This document shows positions 1 to 8,765 of a DNA stretch of 64,000 nt, in pieces. The translations under genes and the position numbers were made by a program. Below the pieces are notes generated by a model. The model ran no database searches and was not told where the DNA came from. It worked only from the letters and a program-made list of their open reading frames with translations. How positions within the stretch are numbered: the first letter of the stretch is position 1; each line of letters opens with the position of its first letter. This DNA comes from Arenimonas sp049195245 (GTDB lineage Bacteria; Pseudomonadota; Gammaproteobacteria; Xanthomonadales; Xanthomonadaceae), in contig NZ_JBMIRR010000027.1 in assembly GCF_049195245.1 (NCBI RefSeq), positions 1,240,001 to 1,304,000 on the forward strand, read 5' to 3'.

Positions 1-336
1 CCGGACGTGCAGCGATGGCCTGGCGGTCTTGGCTTCGATGCGCCTGGCCTGCCCCAGCCGGAACAGCGCACGGCTGATCTCGCGCTGGTTGCCCGGCCAC
101 TGGTCGCGATCGGGCATGCGCCACTGTCCCTGCACCTTTTCCAGCGTGACCAGGGCGGCCTTGCCCGCGCCCGTCACTTCGATGCGATCGATGGTGTCCA
201 CGCGCGCCGCGAAGCCCAGCGCCAGCAGCCCGGGCCCGTCGCCCTGCCCCGCGCCATCGCGATCGAGCAGCCACCAGGCCGCGCCGGCCAGCGCCAGCAC
301 CGCGGCCGCAAGCGCCAGCAGGCGCACGGGACGCAT
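1..336 (-). CDS. DUF4340 domain protein (3' part outside window)
   Basis: Only the first 112 residues are in the window; the gene runs off the left edge. It opens with an N-terminal signal anchor (MRPVRLLALAAAVLALAGA) and continues with alternating hydrophobic and polar residues ending near RIEAKTARPSLHVR. This resembles the start of DUF4340 proteins, which usually follow GldG-like genes. The ATG lies 3 bp after the stop of the upstream GldG-like gene, so the two are almost certainly co-transcribed. DUF4340 has no established biochemical role; I infer it is a membrane-anchored accessory of the neighbouring ABC system. The family call rests on N-terminal sequence and position only. Confidence 0.7.
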   Translation of the reverse strand, partial: MRPVRLLALAAAVLALAGAAWWLLDRDGAGQGDGPGLLALGFAARVDTIDRIEVTGAGKAALVTLEKVQGQWRMPDRDQWPGNQREISRALFRLGQARRIEAKTARPSLHVR

Positions 337-339
337 GGC

Positions 340-2202
340 TCAGGCCACCGCGACGCGGCGGCGCGACCAGCGACGCCAGGCCACCAGCAGCGCCACCAGC
401 ACCACCAGCGCCGGCATGCCGAGGATGTTGAGCAGCTTCAGCCGCTGGCCGAGGTCCTCGATGTCGGCGTTGAGCCGGTGCTGCACGTCGCGCAGCTCCT
501 TGCGCATGCGCAGCTTCTCGTCCTGGAATCGCAGGATCTCGGCCTGCTGCTGCGCGCTCAGCGCCTGCGCCTGGCCATCGGCCCCCGGCTGCTGCAGCGC
601 GGTGAGCTGCTGCTCGAGCGCGTCGAGTTCGGTCTGCAGCTGCTGTTCGGTGCTGCGGTAGCGTTCTTCCGCACTGCGACGCAGCGCCGCGACGCGCTCG
701 AACGGACGCGCCGAAGCCGCGCGCGTGCGCACCGAGATCAGGTCGGCGTTGCCCACCAGGTTGTCGACCGCGTTGAACACGAAGTCGCCGTTGTTGGCGA
801 AGGCGTTGTAGACCGGCTGGCCCAGGAAATCGTTCACCTGCACCCACAGCCGATCCGACAGCACATCGGTGTCGGCCACCACGATCACGTTGACCGGCGA
901 TTGGCTGGCCGCCACGTGGTCCTTGCCGCTGCGGTCGGGGAAGGCCGTCTTCAGCGCGCCGGTGAAGCGCGCGGCCAGCACGTAGGCTTCGCCGGTGGGG
1001 CTGAAGCCTTCGCGCAGCCGGGCCGGGTCGGCCACGGCATCGCGCACCGCGGCCACGTCCGCCATCGCCGAGGCACCGGAGCTCTGCGCCAGCGGCTCCA
1101 TCGCCAGCGTGGCCTCGCGCGCCAGGCCCAGGGCGCCGACGCTGGAGAAATGCACGGTCTGCAGCTCGGCCGACACCACGTCGTCCTGGTTCAGGGTGTC
1201 CTTGCCCAGGCCCAGCACCGCCAGGTGCCGCACCGGCGGACCGTTGGGGTCGGGCTGCACCTGCAGTGCGTGCTTGTCATCCAGCACCAGGCGCGTGGGA
1301 TCGAATTCGATGCCCCAGCCGCGGAACAGCGTCGGAAGGTCCGAGCTGCGCGGGATGTCGCGCGAGAGCGGATCCAGCGGGTCGATCGCGGACTGGTCGG
1401 CCTCCGAGTCCGGGTCCACGAACACCAGCAGCCGGCCGCCGCGCAGCACGAACTGGTCGATCGCGTACTGGGTGTCCTCGGGGATGTCCTTGGGGTGGAT
1501 CAGCATCAGCAGGTCGACGTCATCGGCGATGCTGGTGGGTGCACCCTGCAGGCGGCGCATCTCGAACAGTTCGCTGATCTGGCGGTCGATCACCCAGCCC
1601 GCACTGGGGCGGCCGGTGGGATCCATGCTGGGGCCGGTGGGCAGCCCGCTGATCACCGCCAGCACCGGCTTGGTGTCGACGCTGAGCGTGGACACCAGCT
1701 TGGCCACGTCGTATTCGAGGAACGCTTCCTTGTCGGGCTGGATGAACGGCATCGCGGTTTCGCCATCGGTGCTGTTCACGCCCACCAGGCCGAAGTAGAG
1801 CTTGTCGCCGGTGCTGCCCAGCGGCACCGCCTGCAGCCCGTAGGCCGCGGCCTGGTCCTCGGCCTCCGAGAACGGCTCGGGGTCGATCACTTCCAGCGTC
1901 AGCTTGCCGTTGGAGCGGGCGGCGATTTCCTCCAGCAGCTCGCGCACGCGGGTGGCGAACACGCGGAACTGCTGCAGATCGCGGGTGGCGTGCTCGGAGT
2001 AGTACAGCTTGAGCTGCACCGGCTCCTCCAGCCGGCCCAGGATATTGCGGGTGCCTTCGGACAGCGTGTAGAGCTGCTTGTCGGTCAGGTCCACGCGCGC
2101 GCCGCGCAGCAGCACGGACGACAGCGCCACCAGGGCGACGAAGGCCAGCGCCAGCAGGGCCAGCGCGAGCAGGGGAACGGAACGTCGGGGCAGGGCTTTC
2201 AT
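340..2202 (-). CDS. GldG-like ABC transporter auxiliary protein
   Basis: This 620-residue protein has one N-terminal membrane segment (residues about 8-30), a large extracytoplasmic region, a coiled-coil stretch rich in Gln and Glu near residues 520-590, and a second membrane segment just before the Arg-rich C-terminus. The early motif DLTDKQLYTLSEGT and the overall plan match the GldG family of 'uncharacterised ABC transport system involved in gliding motility, auxiliary component'. I chose the Met of MKALPRRS because it starts the membrane anchor; the frame stays open upstream but overlaps the permease gene there. It sits 5 bp after the permease stop. In Flavobacterium GldG acts with GldA and GldF; its substrate here is unknown. 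Confidence 0.85.
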   Translation of the reverse strand: MKALPRRSVPLLALALLALAFVALVALSSVLLRGARVDLTDKQLYTLSEGTRNILGRLEEPVQLKLYYSEHATRDLQQFRVFATRVRELLEEIAARSNGKLTLEVIDPEPFSEAEDQAAAYGLQAVPLGSTGDKLYFGLVGVNSTDGETAMPFIQPDKEAFLEYDVAKLVSTLSVDTKPVLAVISGLPTGPSMDPTGRPSAGWVIDRQISELFEMRRLQGAPTSIADDVDLLMLIHPKDIPEDTQYAIDQFVLRGGRLLVFVDPDSEADQSAIDPLDPLSRDIPRSSDLPTLFRGWGIEFDPTRLVLDDKHALQVQPDPNGPPVRHLAVLGLGKDTLNQDDVVSAELQTVHFSSVGALGLAREATLAMEPLAQSSGASAMADVAAVRDAVADPARLREGFSPTGEAYVLAARFTGALKTAFPDRSGKDHVAASQSPVNVIVVADTDVLSDRLWVQVNDFLGQPVYNAFANNGDFVFNAVDNLVGNADLISVRTRAASARPFERVAALRRSAEERYRSTEQQLQTELDALEQQLTALQQPGADGQAQALSAQQQAEILRFQDEKLRMRKELRDVQHRLNADIEDLGQRLKLLNILGMPALVVLVALLVAWRRWSRRRVAVA

Positions 2203-2207
2203 CGCGC

Positions 2208-2942
2208 TCAGTCCGCTTTCTTCATGTCGATCACGACCACCGTCGCCGCCAGCCACGCAGCGATGCACAGCAGGAAGAACACCACGTCGCGCAGGTCGAG
2301 GACCCCGCGGCTGATGGCCTGGAAGTGGGTGAGGAAACTCAGGCCCGCGAACGCATCCACCCAGGCCTGCGGCGCCCAGCCGCGCACCAGGTCCAGCGCC
2401 ATCGGGAAGCCCGCCAGCAGCAGCAACAGGCAGATCACCACGGTGAGGATGAAGGCCACCACCTGGCTGCGGGTGGCCGCGGACAGCGCGCTGCCGATCG
2501 CCAGGAACGCACCCGCCATCAGCCAGCTGCCCAGGTAGCCCGCCGCGATGACGCCGTGGTCGGGATCGCCGAGCCAGGCCACCGTGATCCACATCGGGAA
2601 GGTCAACGCCAGCGCCAGGCCGAGGAAGGCCCAGGCGGCCAGGAACTTGCCCAGCACCGCCTGCCACAGCGACAGCGGCAGGGTCAGCAGCAGCTCCAGC
2701 GTGCCGGTCTTGCGCTCCTCGGCCCACAGGCGCATGGCCACGGCCGGCGCCAGCAGCAGGTACAGCCAGGGATGGAAGCGGAAGAAGGGCTGCAGGTCGG
2801 CCTGCCCCGCTTCATAGAAACCGCCCAGGTAAAAGGTGAACGCACCCGCCAGCGCCAGGAAGATCACCAGGAACACCGCCGCCAATGGCGTGGCGAAATA
2901 GCTGGCGAACTCGCGCTTGAACACCGCGCGCACCGCGCTCAT
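2208..2942 (-). CDS. ABC transporter permease, GldF-like
   Basis: This 244-residue polytopic inner-membrane protein has about six hydrophobic segments. It starts MSAVRAVFKREFASYFATPLA, a typical opening of ABC-2 type permeases (a cytoplasmic KRE-F-YF-PLA amphipathic helix followed by the first membrane span). Its ATG overlaps the stop of the upstream ATPase gene by 4 bp (ATGA), indicating translational coupling. The ATPase-permease-GldG-DUF4340 order is the common arrangement of Gld-type ABC export systems, often annotated as gliding motility or copper-processing permeases. I infer that it forms the membrane channel for the ATPase encoded just upstream. The transported substrate is not evident. 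Confidence 0.88.
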   Translation of the reverse strand: MSAVRAVFKREFASYFATPLAAVFLVIFLALAGAFTFYLGGFYEAGQADLQPFFRFHPWLYLLLAPAVAMRLWAEERKTGTLELLLTLPLSLWQAVLGKFLAAWAFLGLALALTFPMWITVAWLGDPDHGVIAAGYLGSWLMAGAFLAIGSALSAATRSQVVAFILTVVICLLLLLAGFPMALDLVRGWAPQAWVDAFAGLSFLTHFQAISRGVLDLRDVVFFLLCIAAWLAATVVVIDMKKAD

Positions 2943-3868
2943 GCGCCCACCCCTTCGGTGGTGATGCGGCGGAAGACTTCGTCCAGGCGGCCGCGTTCGG
3001 GCTGCAGGCCGCTGTAGGCAACGCCGCGCTGGCGCAGGCGCTCGGCCACCGCATCGGCGGCCACGGGCTTGCCCTGCGGGAAAACGTACAGGCGGCCGTC
3101 GCCGGCGTCCTGGTGGAAGCCGCTGACGCCGGGCATGCCGTCGAGCGCGGCGCGTGCGGCGATGCTGTCGGCGGCCAGCAGCGACACCGCGCCCTGGTAG
3201 CGCGAACGCGCCAGCAGTTCGGCCGGCGTGGCATCGGCCAGCACCTTGCCGCGCGCGACGATCATGGCCCGGCTGCACACCGCCTCGACCTCTTCCAGGA
3301 TGTGGGTGGACAGCAGCACGGTGCGGTCGCGCGCAAGCTCGCGGATCAGGCCGCGCACTTCGTGCTTCTGGTTGGGGTCCAGGCCGTCGGTGGGCTCGTC
3401 GAGAACCAGCGCGGGCGGATCGTGCAGGATCGCGGCGGCCAGGCCGACGCGCCGCTTGAAGCCCTTGGACAAGGTGTCGATGGGCTGGTGCAGCACGCCC
3501 TCGAGCGACAGCCGCTTGAACACCGCCTGCAGCCGCTCGCGCCGGCGCTCGCCGGAAAGTCCGCGCACGTCGGCGATGAAGCCCAGGAACCCCTCGGGGC
3601 TCATTTCGCCGTAGCCGGGTGCGCCCTCGGGCAGGTAGCCCAGCGCGCGACGCGCGGCGATCGGATCGGACTGCACGTCGTGCCCGCAGACCGTGGCCGT
3701 GCCCGAACTGGGCGCCAGGAAGCCCGCGATCATCTTCATCGTGGTGGACTTGCCGGCCCCGTTGGGGCCCAGGAACCCGAGCACTTCGCCCGGTTCAACC
3801 TTGAAACTGATGCCATCCACGGCCAGCAGGCGGCCGTAGCGCTTGTGCAGGGCATGTGCCTGGATCAT
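2939..3868 (-). CDS. ABC transporter ATP-binding protein, GldA-like
   Basis: This 309-residue ATPase subunit has a Walker A motif GPNGAGKST at residues 34-42, a signature-like LSKGFKRRVGLA and a Walker B VLDEPTDGLD. A C-terminal extension of about 90 residues after the ATPase core is typical of ABC-2 export ATPases. It is the first gene of a four-gene minus-strand operon and overlaps the permease start by 4 bp. It should power the GldF/GldG-like complex encoded downstream. The degenerate signature (LSKGF instead of LSGGQ) is common in this subfamily and does not suggest inactivity. Confidence 0.9.
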   Translation of the reverse strand: MIQAHALHKRYGRLLAVDGISFKVEPGEVLGFLGPNGAGKSTTMKMIAGFLAPSSGTATVCGHDVQSDPIAARRALGYLPEGAPGYGEMSPEGFLGFIADVRGLSGERRRERLQAVFKRLSLEGVLHQPIDTLSKGFKRRVGLAAAILHDPPALVLDEPTDGLDPNQKHEVRGLIRELARDRTVLLSTHILEEVEAVCSRAMIVARGKVLADATPAELLARSRYQGAVSLLAADSIAARAALDGMPGVSGFHQDAGDGRLYVFPQGKPVAADAVAERLRQRGVAYSGLQPERGRLDEVFRRITTEGVGA

Positions 3869-3886
3869 CGGTTACCTCAGAAACGA

Positions 3887-3911
3887 CAGGGCGGGCACTC
3901 GGCCCGCCCTG
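3887..3911 (-). terminator. Strong hairpin between SRPBCC and ABC genes
   Basis: A perfect 10-bp GC-rich stem (3887-3896 with 3902-3911) encloses a 5-nt loop. It lies 12 bp past the stop of the SRPBCC gene on the minus strand and 19 bp before the ABC ATPase start. On the minus strand it is followed by TCGTTTCTG, a weak T-tract. It most likely ends or reduces transcription from the SRPBCC gene. Confidence 0.6.
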
Positions 3912-3922
3912 CGGTGTATCAC

Positions 3923-5218
3923 TCAGGCGGCGGCCGGTGCTTCGGCCGGCGCTGCATCGGCCGGGGCCTCGGCGTCGGCCGGGGCGGCTTCGCCCTCGGG
4001 CGTTTCCGCGGCCGGCTCGGGCGCGATCTGCACCGGGTCGGCGGCTTCGACGCCCGGCACGCGGACCGGCCAGTACACGTTGAACTCCGCCTCTTCCGAG
4101 AGCATGTCCTTGATCGCGTCGAGGTATTCCTCGTACGGACGATCGACCGGCTCGGCACCGCGCACCATGGACCAGGCGCGCACCAGGTCACGCACGCGCG
4201 GCAGGCCGGGCGACGGACCGGTGTAGCTGGTCTTGGCGGCACGGATGGCCGGGTACTGCACGTACAGCACCGGACCCTCGACCTTCACCAGGTAACGCTC
4301 CAGCGGGGCATTCGGATCCACCGGCGCGGTGGCGACCGGGGCCGCGTCGGCGGCGTCGGCGGCGGGCTCGTTGCCCTCGCCTTCGCTGCCCTCGTCCGCG
4401 GCGGGCGCCGGGCCGGTGCCCTTCTTGCGGATCGGCTGCACCACGTCGAAACCATAGGTGTCGGTGGTGAATTCGTTGGTGACGATGCGCATCGGGCCGG
4501 CGGGCTCGAGGCCGTTCTTCTCCATCACCTGCTCGATCCACTTGTCCTGGTTGGTCATGGCCAGGGCGATGTCGTCGTTGGCGCGCTTGGCCGCCGTGGT
4601 CACCACCAGGGCGTTCACCGCCGGCAGGTCCACGAACTCGAAGCCGGGCTCATGCTGGCTGTAGTCGAAGCGCGGGATGGTGGTCAGCAGGTTGCTGAGC
4701 TTTTCCAGGCCACGCTTCATGTCGTCGCCGATCTTGTCGGTGACGTACAGGCCGGCGTAGCGACCGAACAGGTCATAGCCGTAGTCGACCGTGTAGCGCT
4801 GGGTGATCTTGACGTTCTGGTTGCGCTGGCCGGTCCGCTCGAAGCGGATGGTCATGCGCTTGTTCTCGCCGCGGCCCGGGGTCTGCAGGGCGTAGACGAT
4901 CTTCTCGCCCGGCTCGCTTTCCACGATTTCCCAGCTGCCCTCGCCGACGGTCGCCTGCTGGGATACGAAGTCCAGCTTGGCACCGACGCCGGTCTCGGGG
5001 CCCGAGGTGGTCAGCGTCATGCGCGGGTCATAGTTGATCAGCGCGTTCCAGTCCTTGAACCGCGTGAAGCCGTTCAGGATGTCGTTCACCGTGGACATCG
5101 GGCGATTGGTCTCGACCGAATGCGAAACGGTGCGGGTAGAAGGCAGGAAAAGGCCGATCGCCACGAACAGGGCGATGACGATAACCAGGGAAATAATCCA
5201 CTCGATAACTCGGGTCAT
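3923..5218 (-). CDS. SRPBCC/polyketide-cyclase-like membrane protein with low-complexity tail
   Basis: This 431-residue protein has one N-terminal membrane anchor (MTRVIEWIISLVIVIALFV). It is followed by an SRPBCC (START-like) domain over roughly residues 35-180, recognisable from the hydrophobic-ligand-fold start SVETNRPMSTVNDIL and the central ITQRYTVDYGYDLFGRYAGL. The second half resembles an effector-binding (GyrI-like) domain interrupted by an acidic Ala/Glu-rich linker, and it ends in an Ala/Pro/Glu-rich tail of about 40 residues. I chose this start because GGAGAG sits 7 nt upstream of the ATG; a longer in-frame start lacks one. The ligand is unknown. It appears to be a single-gene unit closed by a hairpin. 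Confidence 0.75.
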   Translation of the reverse strand: MTRVIEWIISLVIVIALFVAIGLFLPSTRTVSHSVETNRPMSTVNDILNGFTRFKDWNALINYDPRMTLTTSGPETGVGAKLDFVSQQATVGEGSWEIVESEPGEKIVYALQTPGRGENKRMTIRFERTGQRNQNVKITQRYTVDYGYDLFGRYAGLYVTDKIGDDMKRGLEKLSNLLTTIPRFDYSQHEPGFEFVDLPAVNALVVTTAAKRANDDIALAMTNQDKWIEQVMEKNGLEPAGPMRIVTNEFTTDTYGFDVVQPIRKKGTGPAPAADEGSEGEGNEPAADAADAAPVATAPVDPNAPLERYLVKVEGPVLYVQYPAIRAAKTSYTGPSPGLPRVRDLVRAWSMVRGAEPVDRPYEEYLDAIKDMLSEEAEFNVYWPVRVPGVEAADPVQIAPEPAAETPEGEAAPADAEAPADAAPAEAPAAA

Positions 5219-5359
5219 TCGGAAGCTCTCCAAGAACGGACCCCTCGGCGGGTTCACGTGCCCGGCCGCAGGAAACCGGGAGGATATCAGGTCAGGCCGC
5301 CGCCCGGCAGGGGGCGCGGAAACCGGTGCCCAGGGCCGGGCCCGCAGGCCCTGCGGGCT

Positions 5360-6001
5360 TCACACCAGCTTGAGCTCGAAGGCCTTGAGCACGGCGCGCG
5401 TGCGGTCGCGCACGCCCAGCTTGGACAGGATGTTGGACACGTGGTTCTTCACCGTGCCCTCGGCCACGCCCAGCGAATTGGCGATTTCCTTGTTGGAGAA
5501 GCCGCCCGCCATCAACCGCAGGATCTCGGTCTCGCGATCGGTCAGCGGATCGGGCTGGTCGAGGCTGACGAACTCATTCTGCAGCCCTTCCAGCCCCGAC
5601 AGCAGGCGCTGGGTGACGGCCGGCTGAACCAGCGAGCCGCCCTCGGCCACGGTCTGGATGGCGTTGACCAGCTGGTCCAGCGAGACATCCTTGAGCAGGT
5701 AGCCGCGCGCGCCGGCGCGGATGCCGGCCAGCACCAGCTGGTCGTCGTCGAAGGTGGTCAGGATGATGGTGGGCGGCAGCTGGCCCTTGGCGCTGAGCGC
5801 CTGCAGCGCCTCCAGGCCCGACATCACCGGCATGCGCATGTCCATCAGTACCACATCGGGCTTGACCTGCGGGATCAGCTCCACCGCCTGGCGGCCGTCG
5901 CCGGCCTCGGCCACCACTTCGATGCCCTCGGCCAGTTCGAGCAGCGATTTGACGCCCTGGCGCACCAGGGTCTGGTCGTCGACGAGGCAGACACGGATCA
6001 T
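5360..6001 (-). CDS. NarL/FixJ-family response regulator
   Basis: This 213-residue regulator has a receiver domain (acidic pair DD at 8-9, phospho-acceptor Asp54 in VLMDMRMP, conserved Lys near YLLKD) and a C-terminal LuxR-type HTH (LTDRETEILRLMAGGFSNKE...). The start overlaps the stop of the upstream histidine kinase by 4 bp, so it is the output protein of that kinase. An 8-bp hairpin without a T-tract follows directly after the stop (5340-5358). Pairs of this DesK/DesR-like type often sense membrane state or stress, but no target can be read from this window. Confidence 0.93.
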   Translation of the reverse strand: MIRVCLVDDQTLVRQGVKSLLELAEGIEVVAEAGDGRQAVELIPQVKPDVVLMDMRMPVMSGLEALQALSAKGQLPPTIILTTFDDDQLVLAGIRAGARGYLLKDVSLDQLVNAIQTVAEGGSLVQPAVTQRLLSGLEGLQNEFVSLDQPDPLTDRETEILRLMAGGFSNKEIANSLGVAEGTVKNHVSNILSKLGVRDRTRAVLKAFELKLV

Positions 6002-7176
6002 GCGGCGTTCTCCAGGGGCAATCGGATGTCGAGCGCGAATCCCTGCCCGCGCCCGGTGAGGATATCCACCCGGCCGCCATAGGCGAGCAGGCGTTCGCGG
6101 ATGCCGCGCAGGCCATTGCCGTGGCAGGCCTCGGCATCGGCGCCGCGGCCGTCGTCGCGGGCCTGAATGCGGGCTTCGGCGGCGTCGCGGGCGATGCTGA
6201 GCCACAGCGTGGACGCGCCAGCGTGGCGCACGGCATTGGTGATGATTTCCTGGGTGCAGCGCAGCAGCACGTGCGCGCGCTCGGGGTCTTCGATGTTCAG
6301 CGGCTCGGGCAGGTCCAGCCGGATGTCCAGCGCCGGCACGCCCTCGACGAGGGTGCGGATGGCGCCGCTGAGGTCGATGGCGCCCTCGTCGCGCATCTCG
6401 CTGACCGCCTCGCGCACGTCGGTGAGCAGCAGCTTGGCCAGGGTGTGGCTCTGGCGCACGTGCTCCTGGGCGCGGCCCTCGGTGAGGTGGCCGGCCACTT
6501 CCAGGTTCAGGCTGAGCGCGGTGAGGTGGTGGCCCAGCAGGTCGTGCAGCTCGCGCGAGATGCGCACACGCTCGCTCATCCGCGAACTCTCGGCCAGCAG
6601 GGCGCGGGTGGCGCGCAGTTCCGCATTGAGCCGGCGCTGCTCTTCCCGGGCCTCGGCCTGCTGGCGCGCGACCAGGCCGATCACCATCGCGAAGCTGGAA
6701 TAACCCACGTAGGTCATCGCCTGCAGCACCGCGAAGCCCGGCGTGAAGCCTTCGAGCTTGCTGAACACCGGCACCAGCGCGGCATGCTGCAGCACCAGCC
6801 ACAGCACGCCGATCTGCAGCGGCACCAGCCAGGGGATGACGCCGGCGATGATCATCATCAGCACCGCGCCCACGCCGCTGCCGGTCTGGTAGCTGACCAC
6901 GATGGCCGACACCGTCAGCGCCGCCAGCAGCACGATGTCGCCGGGGCGGCGCTTGCGCAGGCCCAGGGCGCGCGTCATCTGCCAATAGATCAGGCCGAAA
7001 GCGCCGTAGGCCAGCACCAGCAGCACCAGGCCCGCGTCGAGGATGCCGGGCACGCCCTCGGCCGCCTCGATGGCCGGGAAATACCAGGTCAGGGCCACCA
7101 CGGGGATGCCGACCACCGCCCAGGTGAACAGGCCGGAGTAGCGCAGCAGCTGGGTGTGGGAGAGGCGGTTCAGCAT
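5998..7176 (-). CDS. DesK-type sensor histidine kinase
   Basis: This 392-residue kinase has five or six hydrophobic spans in the first ~150 residues, a HisKA_3 dimerisation motif with His211 in ELHDLLGHHLTALS, and an HATPase_c domain (N-box ITNAVRHAG, G-boxes DDGRG and GNGLRGI). The domain order and the H-D-LLGH motif are those of the NarL-coupled DesK family. I place the start at MLNRLSHTQ, which begins the membrane region. The kinase and regulator overlap by 4 bp. The sensor region has no extracytoplasmic domain of any size, so the stimulus is probably detected within the membrane. Confidence 0.9.
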   Translation of the reverse strand: MLNRLSHTQLLRYSGLFTWAVVGIPVVALTWYFPAIEAAEGVPGILDAGLVLLVLAYGAFGLIYWQMTRALGLRKRRPGDIVLLAALTVSAIVVSYQTGSGVGAVLMMIIAGVIPWLVPLQIGVLWLVLQHAALVPVFSKLEGFTPGFAVLQAMTYVGYSSFAMVIGLVARQQAEAREEQRRLNAELRATRALLAESSRMSERVRISRELHDLLGHHLTALSLNLEVAGHLTEGRAQEHVRQSHTLAKLLLTDVREAVSEMRDEGAIDLSGAIRTLVEGVPALDIRLDLPEPLNIEDPERAHVLLRCTQEIITNAVRHAGASTLWLSIARDAAEARIQARDDGRGADAEACHGNGLRGIRERLLAYGGRVDILTGRGQGFALDIRLPLENAA

Positions 7177-7345
7177 CCGGGCATCATAGGCCGCCCGCGC
7201 CCGGGGCAAGGCCCCCGAAAGTCACGGGTCGGGCCGATGGCCTTCCGCCGCCCCGCCGCCGGGCACCCGTGCGATAATCCCAGCCCGATCGCCCGCCGGC
7301 ACTCCCTGCACAGGCGGCCCTCATGCCATCGGAGTCCCGAAGACA

Positions 7346-7942
7346 ATGCCGATCACCATCCGCGACGTGCGCGAGCACGAGCTGGATTCCGTACTTGCCC
7401 TGAACAACGCGGCCGGGCCGTCCATCCTGCCGATGGACCTGGCCAAGGTGCGCTTCTTCTGGGAACACGCCGAATACTTCCGCGTCGCCGAACAGGACGG
7501 CCTGATCACCGGCTTCCTGGTGGCGCTGAGCCAGGACGCGCCGCACGACAGCCCGAATTTCCTCTGGTTCCATGAGCATTACGACCGGTTCCTGTACGTG
7601 GACCGCATCGTCATCGCCCGGCCCCGCCGCGGCGGCGGCCGCGGCCGCGCCTTCTATGCCGACGTGCAGAGCTTCGCCGAAGTGCGCTGGCCCAAGCTGT
7701 GCTGCGAGGTCTTCCTGCAGGCGGGCAACGACCCGGCCCTGCTCTTCCACGGCAGCTTCGGCTTCCGCGAGGTCGGCCAGCAGGTGATGTCGGGCACCGA
7801 CATCCGCGTGGCCATGCTGATCAAGGAAATGTGCAGCTACCCGTTCGTGGCCGACGCCTACGGCGACCACCTGCCCGACCAGGCCTGGCTGAGCGCGCGC
7901 GCCCTGCCCGGCCGCGCGCCCGCGCTGGCGACGGGGACCTGA
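7346..7942 (+). CDS. GNAT-family N-acetyltransferase
   Basis: This 198-residue predicted acetyltransferase shows the GNAT fold through the strand FLYVDRIVIA, the acetyl-CoA-loop-like RPRRGGGRGRAFY (a version of Q/RxxGxG/A) and the later motif HGSFGFREVGQQ. It is divergently oriented from the histidine kinase and ends 2 bp before minC, so it may share the minCDE transcript. The substrate is unknown; proteins of this type are annotated only as 'predicted acetyltransferase, GNAT superfamily'. The C-terminal ~25 residues are Ala/Arg/Pro-rich and probably disordered. Confidence 0.85.
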   Translation: MPITIRDVREHELDSVLALNNAAGPSILPMDLAKVRFFWEHAEYFRVAEQDGLITGFLVALSQDAPHDSPNFLWFHEHYDRFLYVDRIVIARPRRGGGRGRAFYADVQSFAEVRWPKLCCEVFLQAGNDPALLFHGSFGFREVGQQVMSGTDIRVAMLIKEMCSYPFVADAYGDHLPDQAWLSARALPGRAPALATGT

Positions 7943-7944
7943 GC

Positions 7945-8712
7945 ATGGCTGCGACCACGATCGACTACGAACAGGCCGGCGAACTCAAGTTTGGCCAAGT
8001 CGGCATCGCCAACCTGCGCGTGCGCACGCTCGACCCCGCGCGCCTGGCCGCCGAGATGACCGAACGCGTGCAGCGTGCCCCGAAGATGTTCGCGCGGGCC
8101 GCGGTGGTGATCGATTTCGGCGGCCTGAGCCGCTGCCCGGACGCCAGCGAGGCGCTGGCCCTGATCGACGCGCTCAAGGGCGCCGGCGTGATGCCGGTGG
8201 CGCTGGCCTACGGCACCAGCGCAATCGAGGAACTTTCGCAGGCCGTGGGCCTGCCGCTGCTGGCCAAGTTCCGCGCGTCCTACGAGCGCGAGGGCGAGGC
8301 CGATCCGGCGCCCGCGCCCCGTCGCGCCGCCGCGCCCGAGCCCGCGCCGGCGCCCGTGCCCCCGTCGCCCGCCGCGAAGGCCGAACCCGGCCTGATGCAC
8401 GTGCATCCCGTGCGCTCCGGCCAGCAGGTATATGCCCAGGACCGCGACCTGACCGTCTGCGCCACCGTGGGTGCCGGCGCGGAGGTCATCGCCGACGGCT
8501 CCATCCACGTCTACGGCGCCCTGCGCGGCCGCGCGCTGGCCGGTGCCGGCGGCCTGGCGAGCGCCCGCATCTTCTGCCGCGAGTTCCATGCCGAGCTGGT
8601 GGCCGTGGCCGGCCACTACAAGGTGCTTGAGGAAATTCCCAGGGAGCTGCTCGGCAAGGCCGTGCAGATCTGGCTGGAGCATGACAAGCTCCGCATCGAA
8701 CAGCTGGACTGA
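7945..8712 (+). CDS. minC: Septum site-determining protein MinC
   Basis: This 255-residue cell-division inhibitor antagonises FtsZ polymerisation away from midcell and is recruited to the membrane by MinD. The N-terminal domain (about residues 1-115) is separated by an Ala/Pro-rich linker (about residues 117-145) from the C-terminal beta-helix domain with the family signature HVYGALRGRALAGAGG near residue 190. The ATG is 2 bp after the GNAT stop and the gene heads a minC-minD-minE cluster. The long Pro/Ala linker is typical of xanthomonad MinC. Confidence 0.95.
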   Translation: MAATTIDYEQAGELKFGQVGIANLRVRTLDPARLAAEMTERVQRAPKMFARAAVVIDFGGLSRCPDASEALALIDALKGAGVMPVALAYGTSAIEELSQAVGLPLLAKFRASYEREGEADPAPAPRRAAAPEPAPAPVPPSPAAKAEPGLMHVHPVRSGQQVYAQDRDLTVCATVGAGAEVIADGSIHVYGALRGRALAGAGGLASARIFCREFHAELVAVAGHYKVLEEIPRELLGKAVQIWLEHDKLRIEQLD

Positions 8713-8765
8713 AACCCTTTAAAACAAGTGTCCGCGCCCCGGGCGCGGCGTCATGGAGAAGCAAA

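Noticed and set aside
7..2538. Long open frame (843 codons) on the plus strand opposite the GldG-like and permease genes
   Set aside because: His/Gln/Arg/Gly-rich translation with no domain, typical antisense shadow of a GC-rich gene; the minus-strand genes have clear families and coupled starts.
3113..6082. Long open frame (989 codons) on the plus strand across the ABC, SRPBCC and response-regulator genes
   Set aside because: Spans three well-supported genes and their terminator; composition is that of an antisense shadow.
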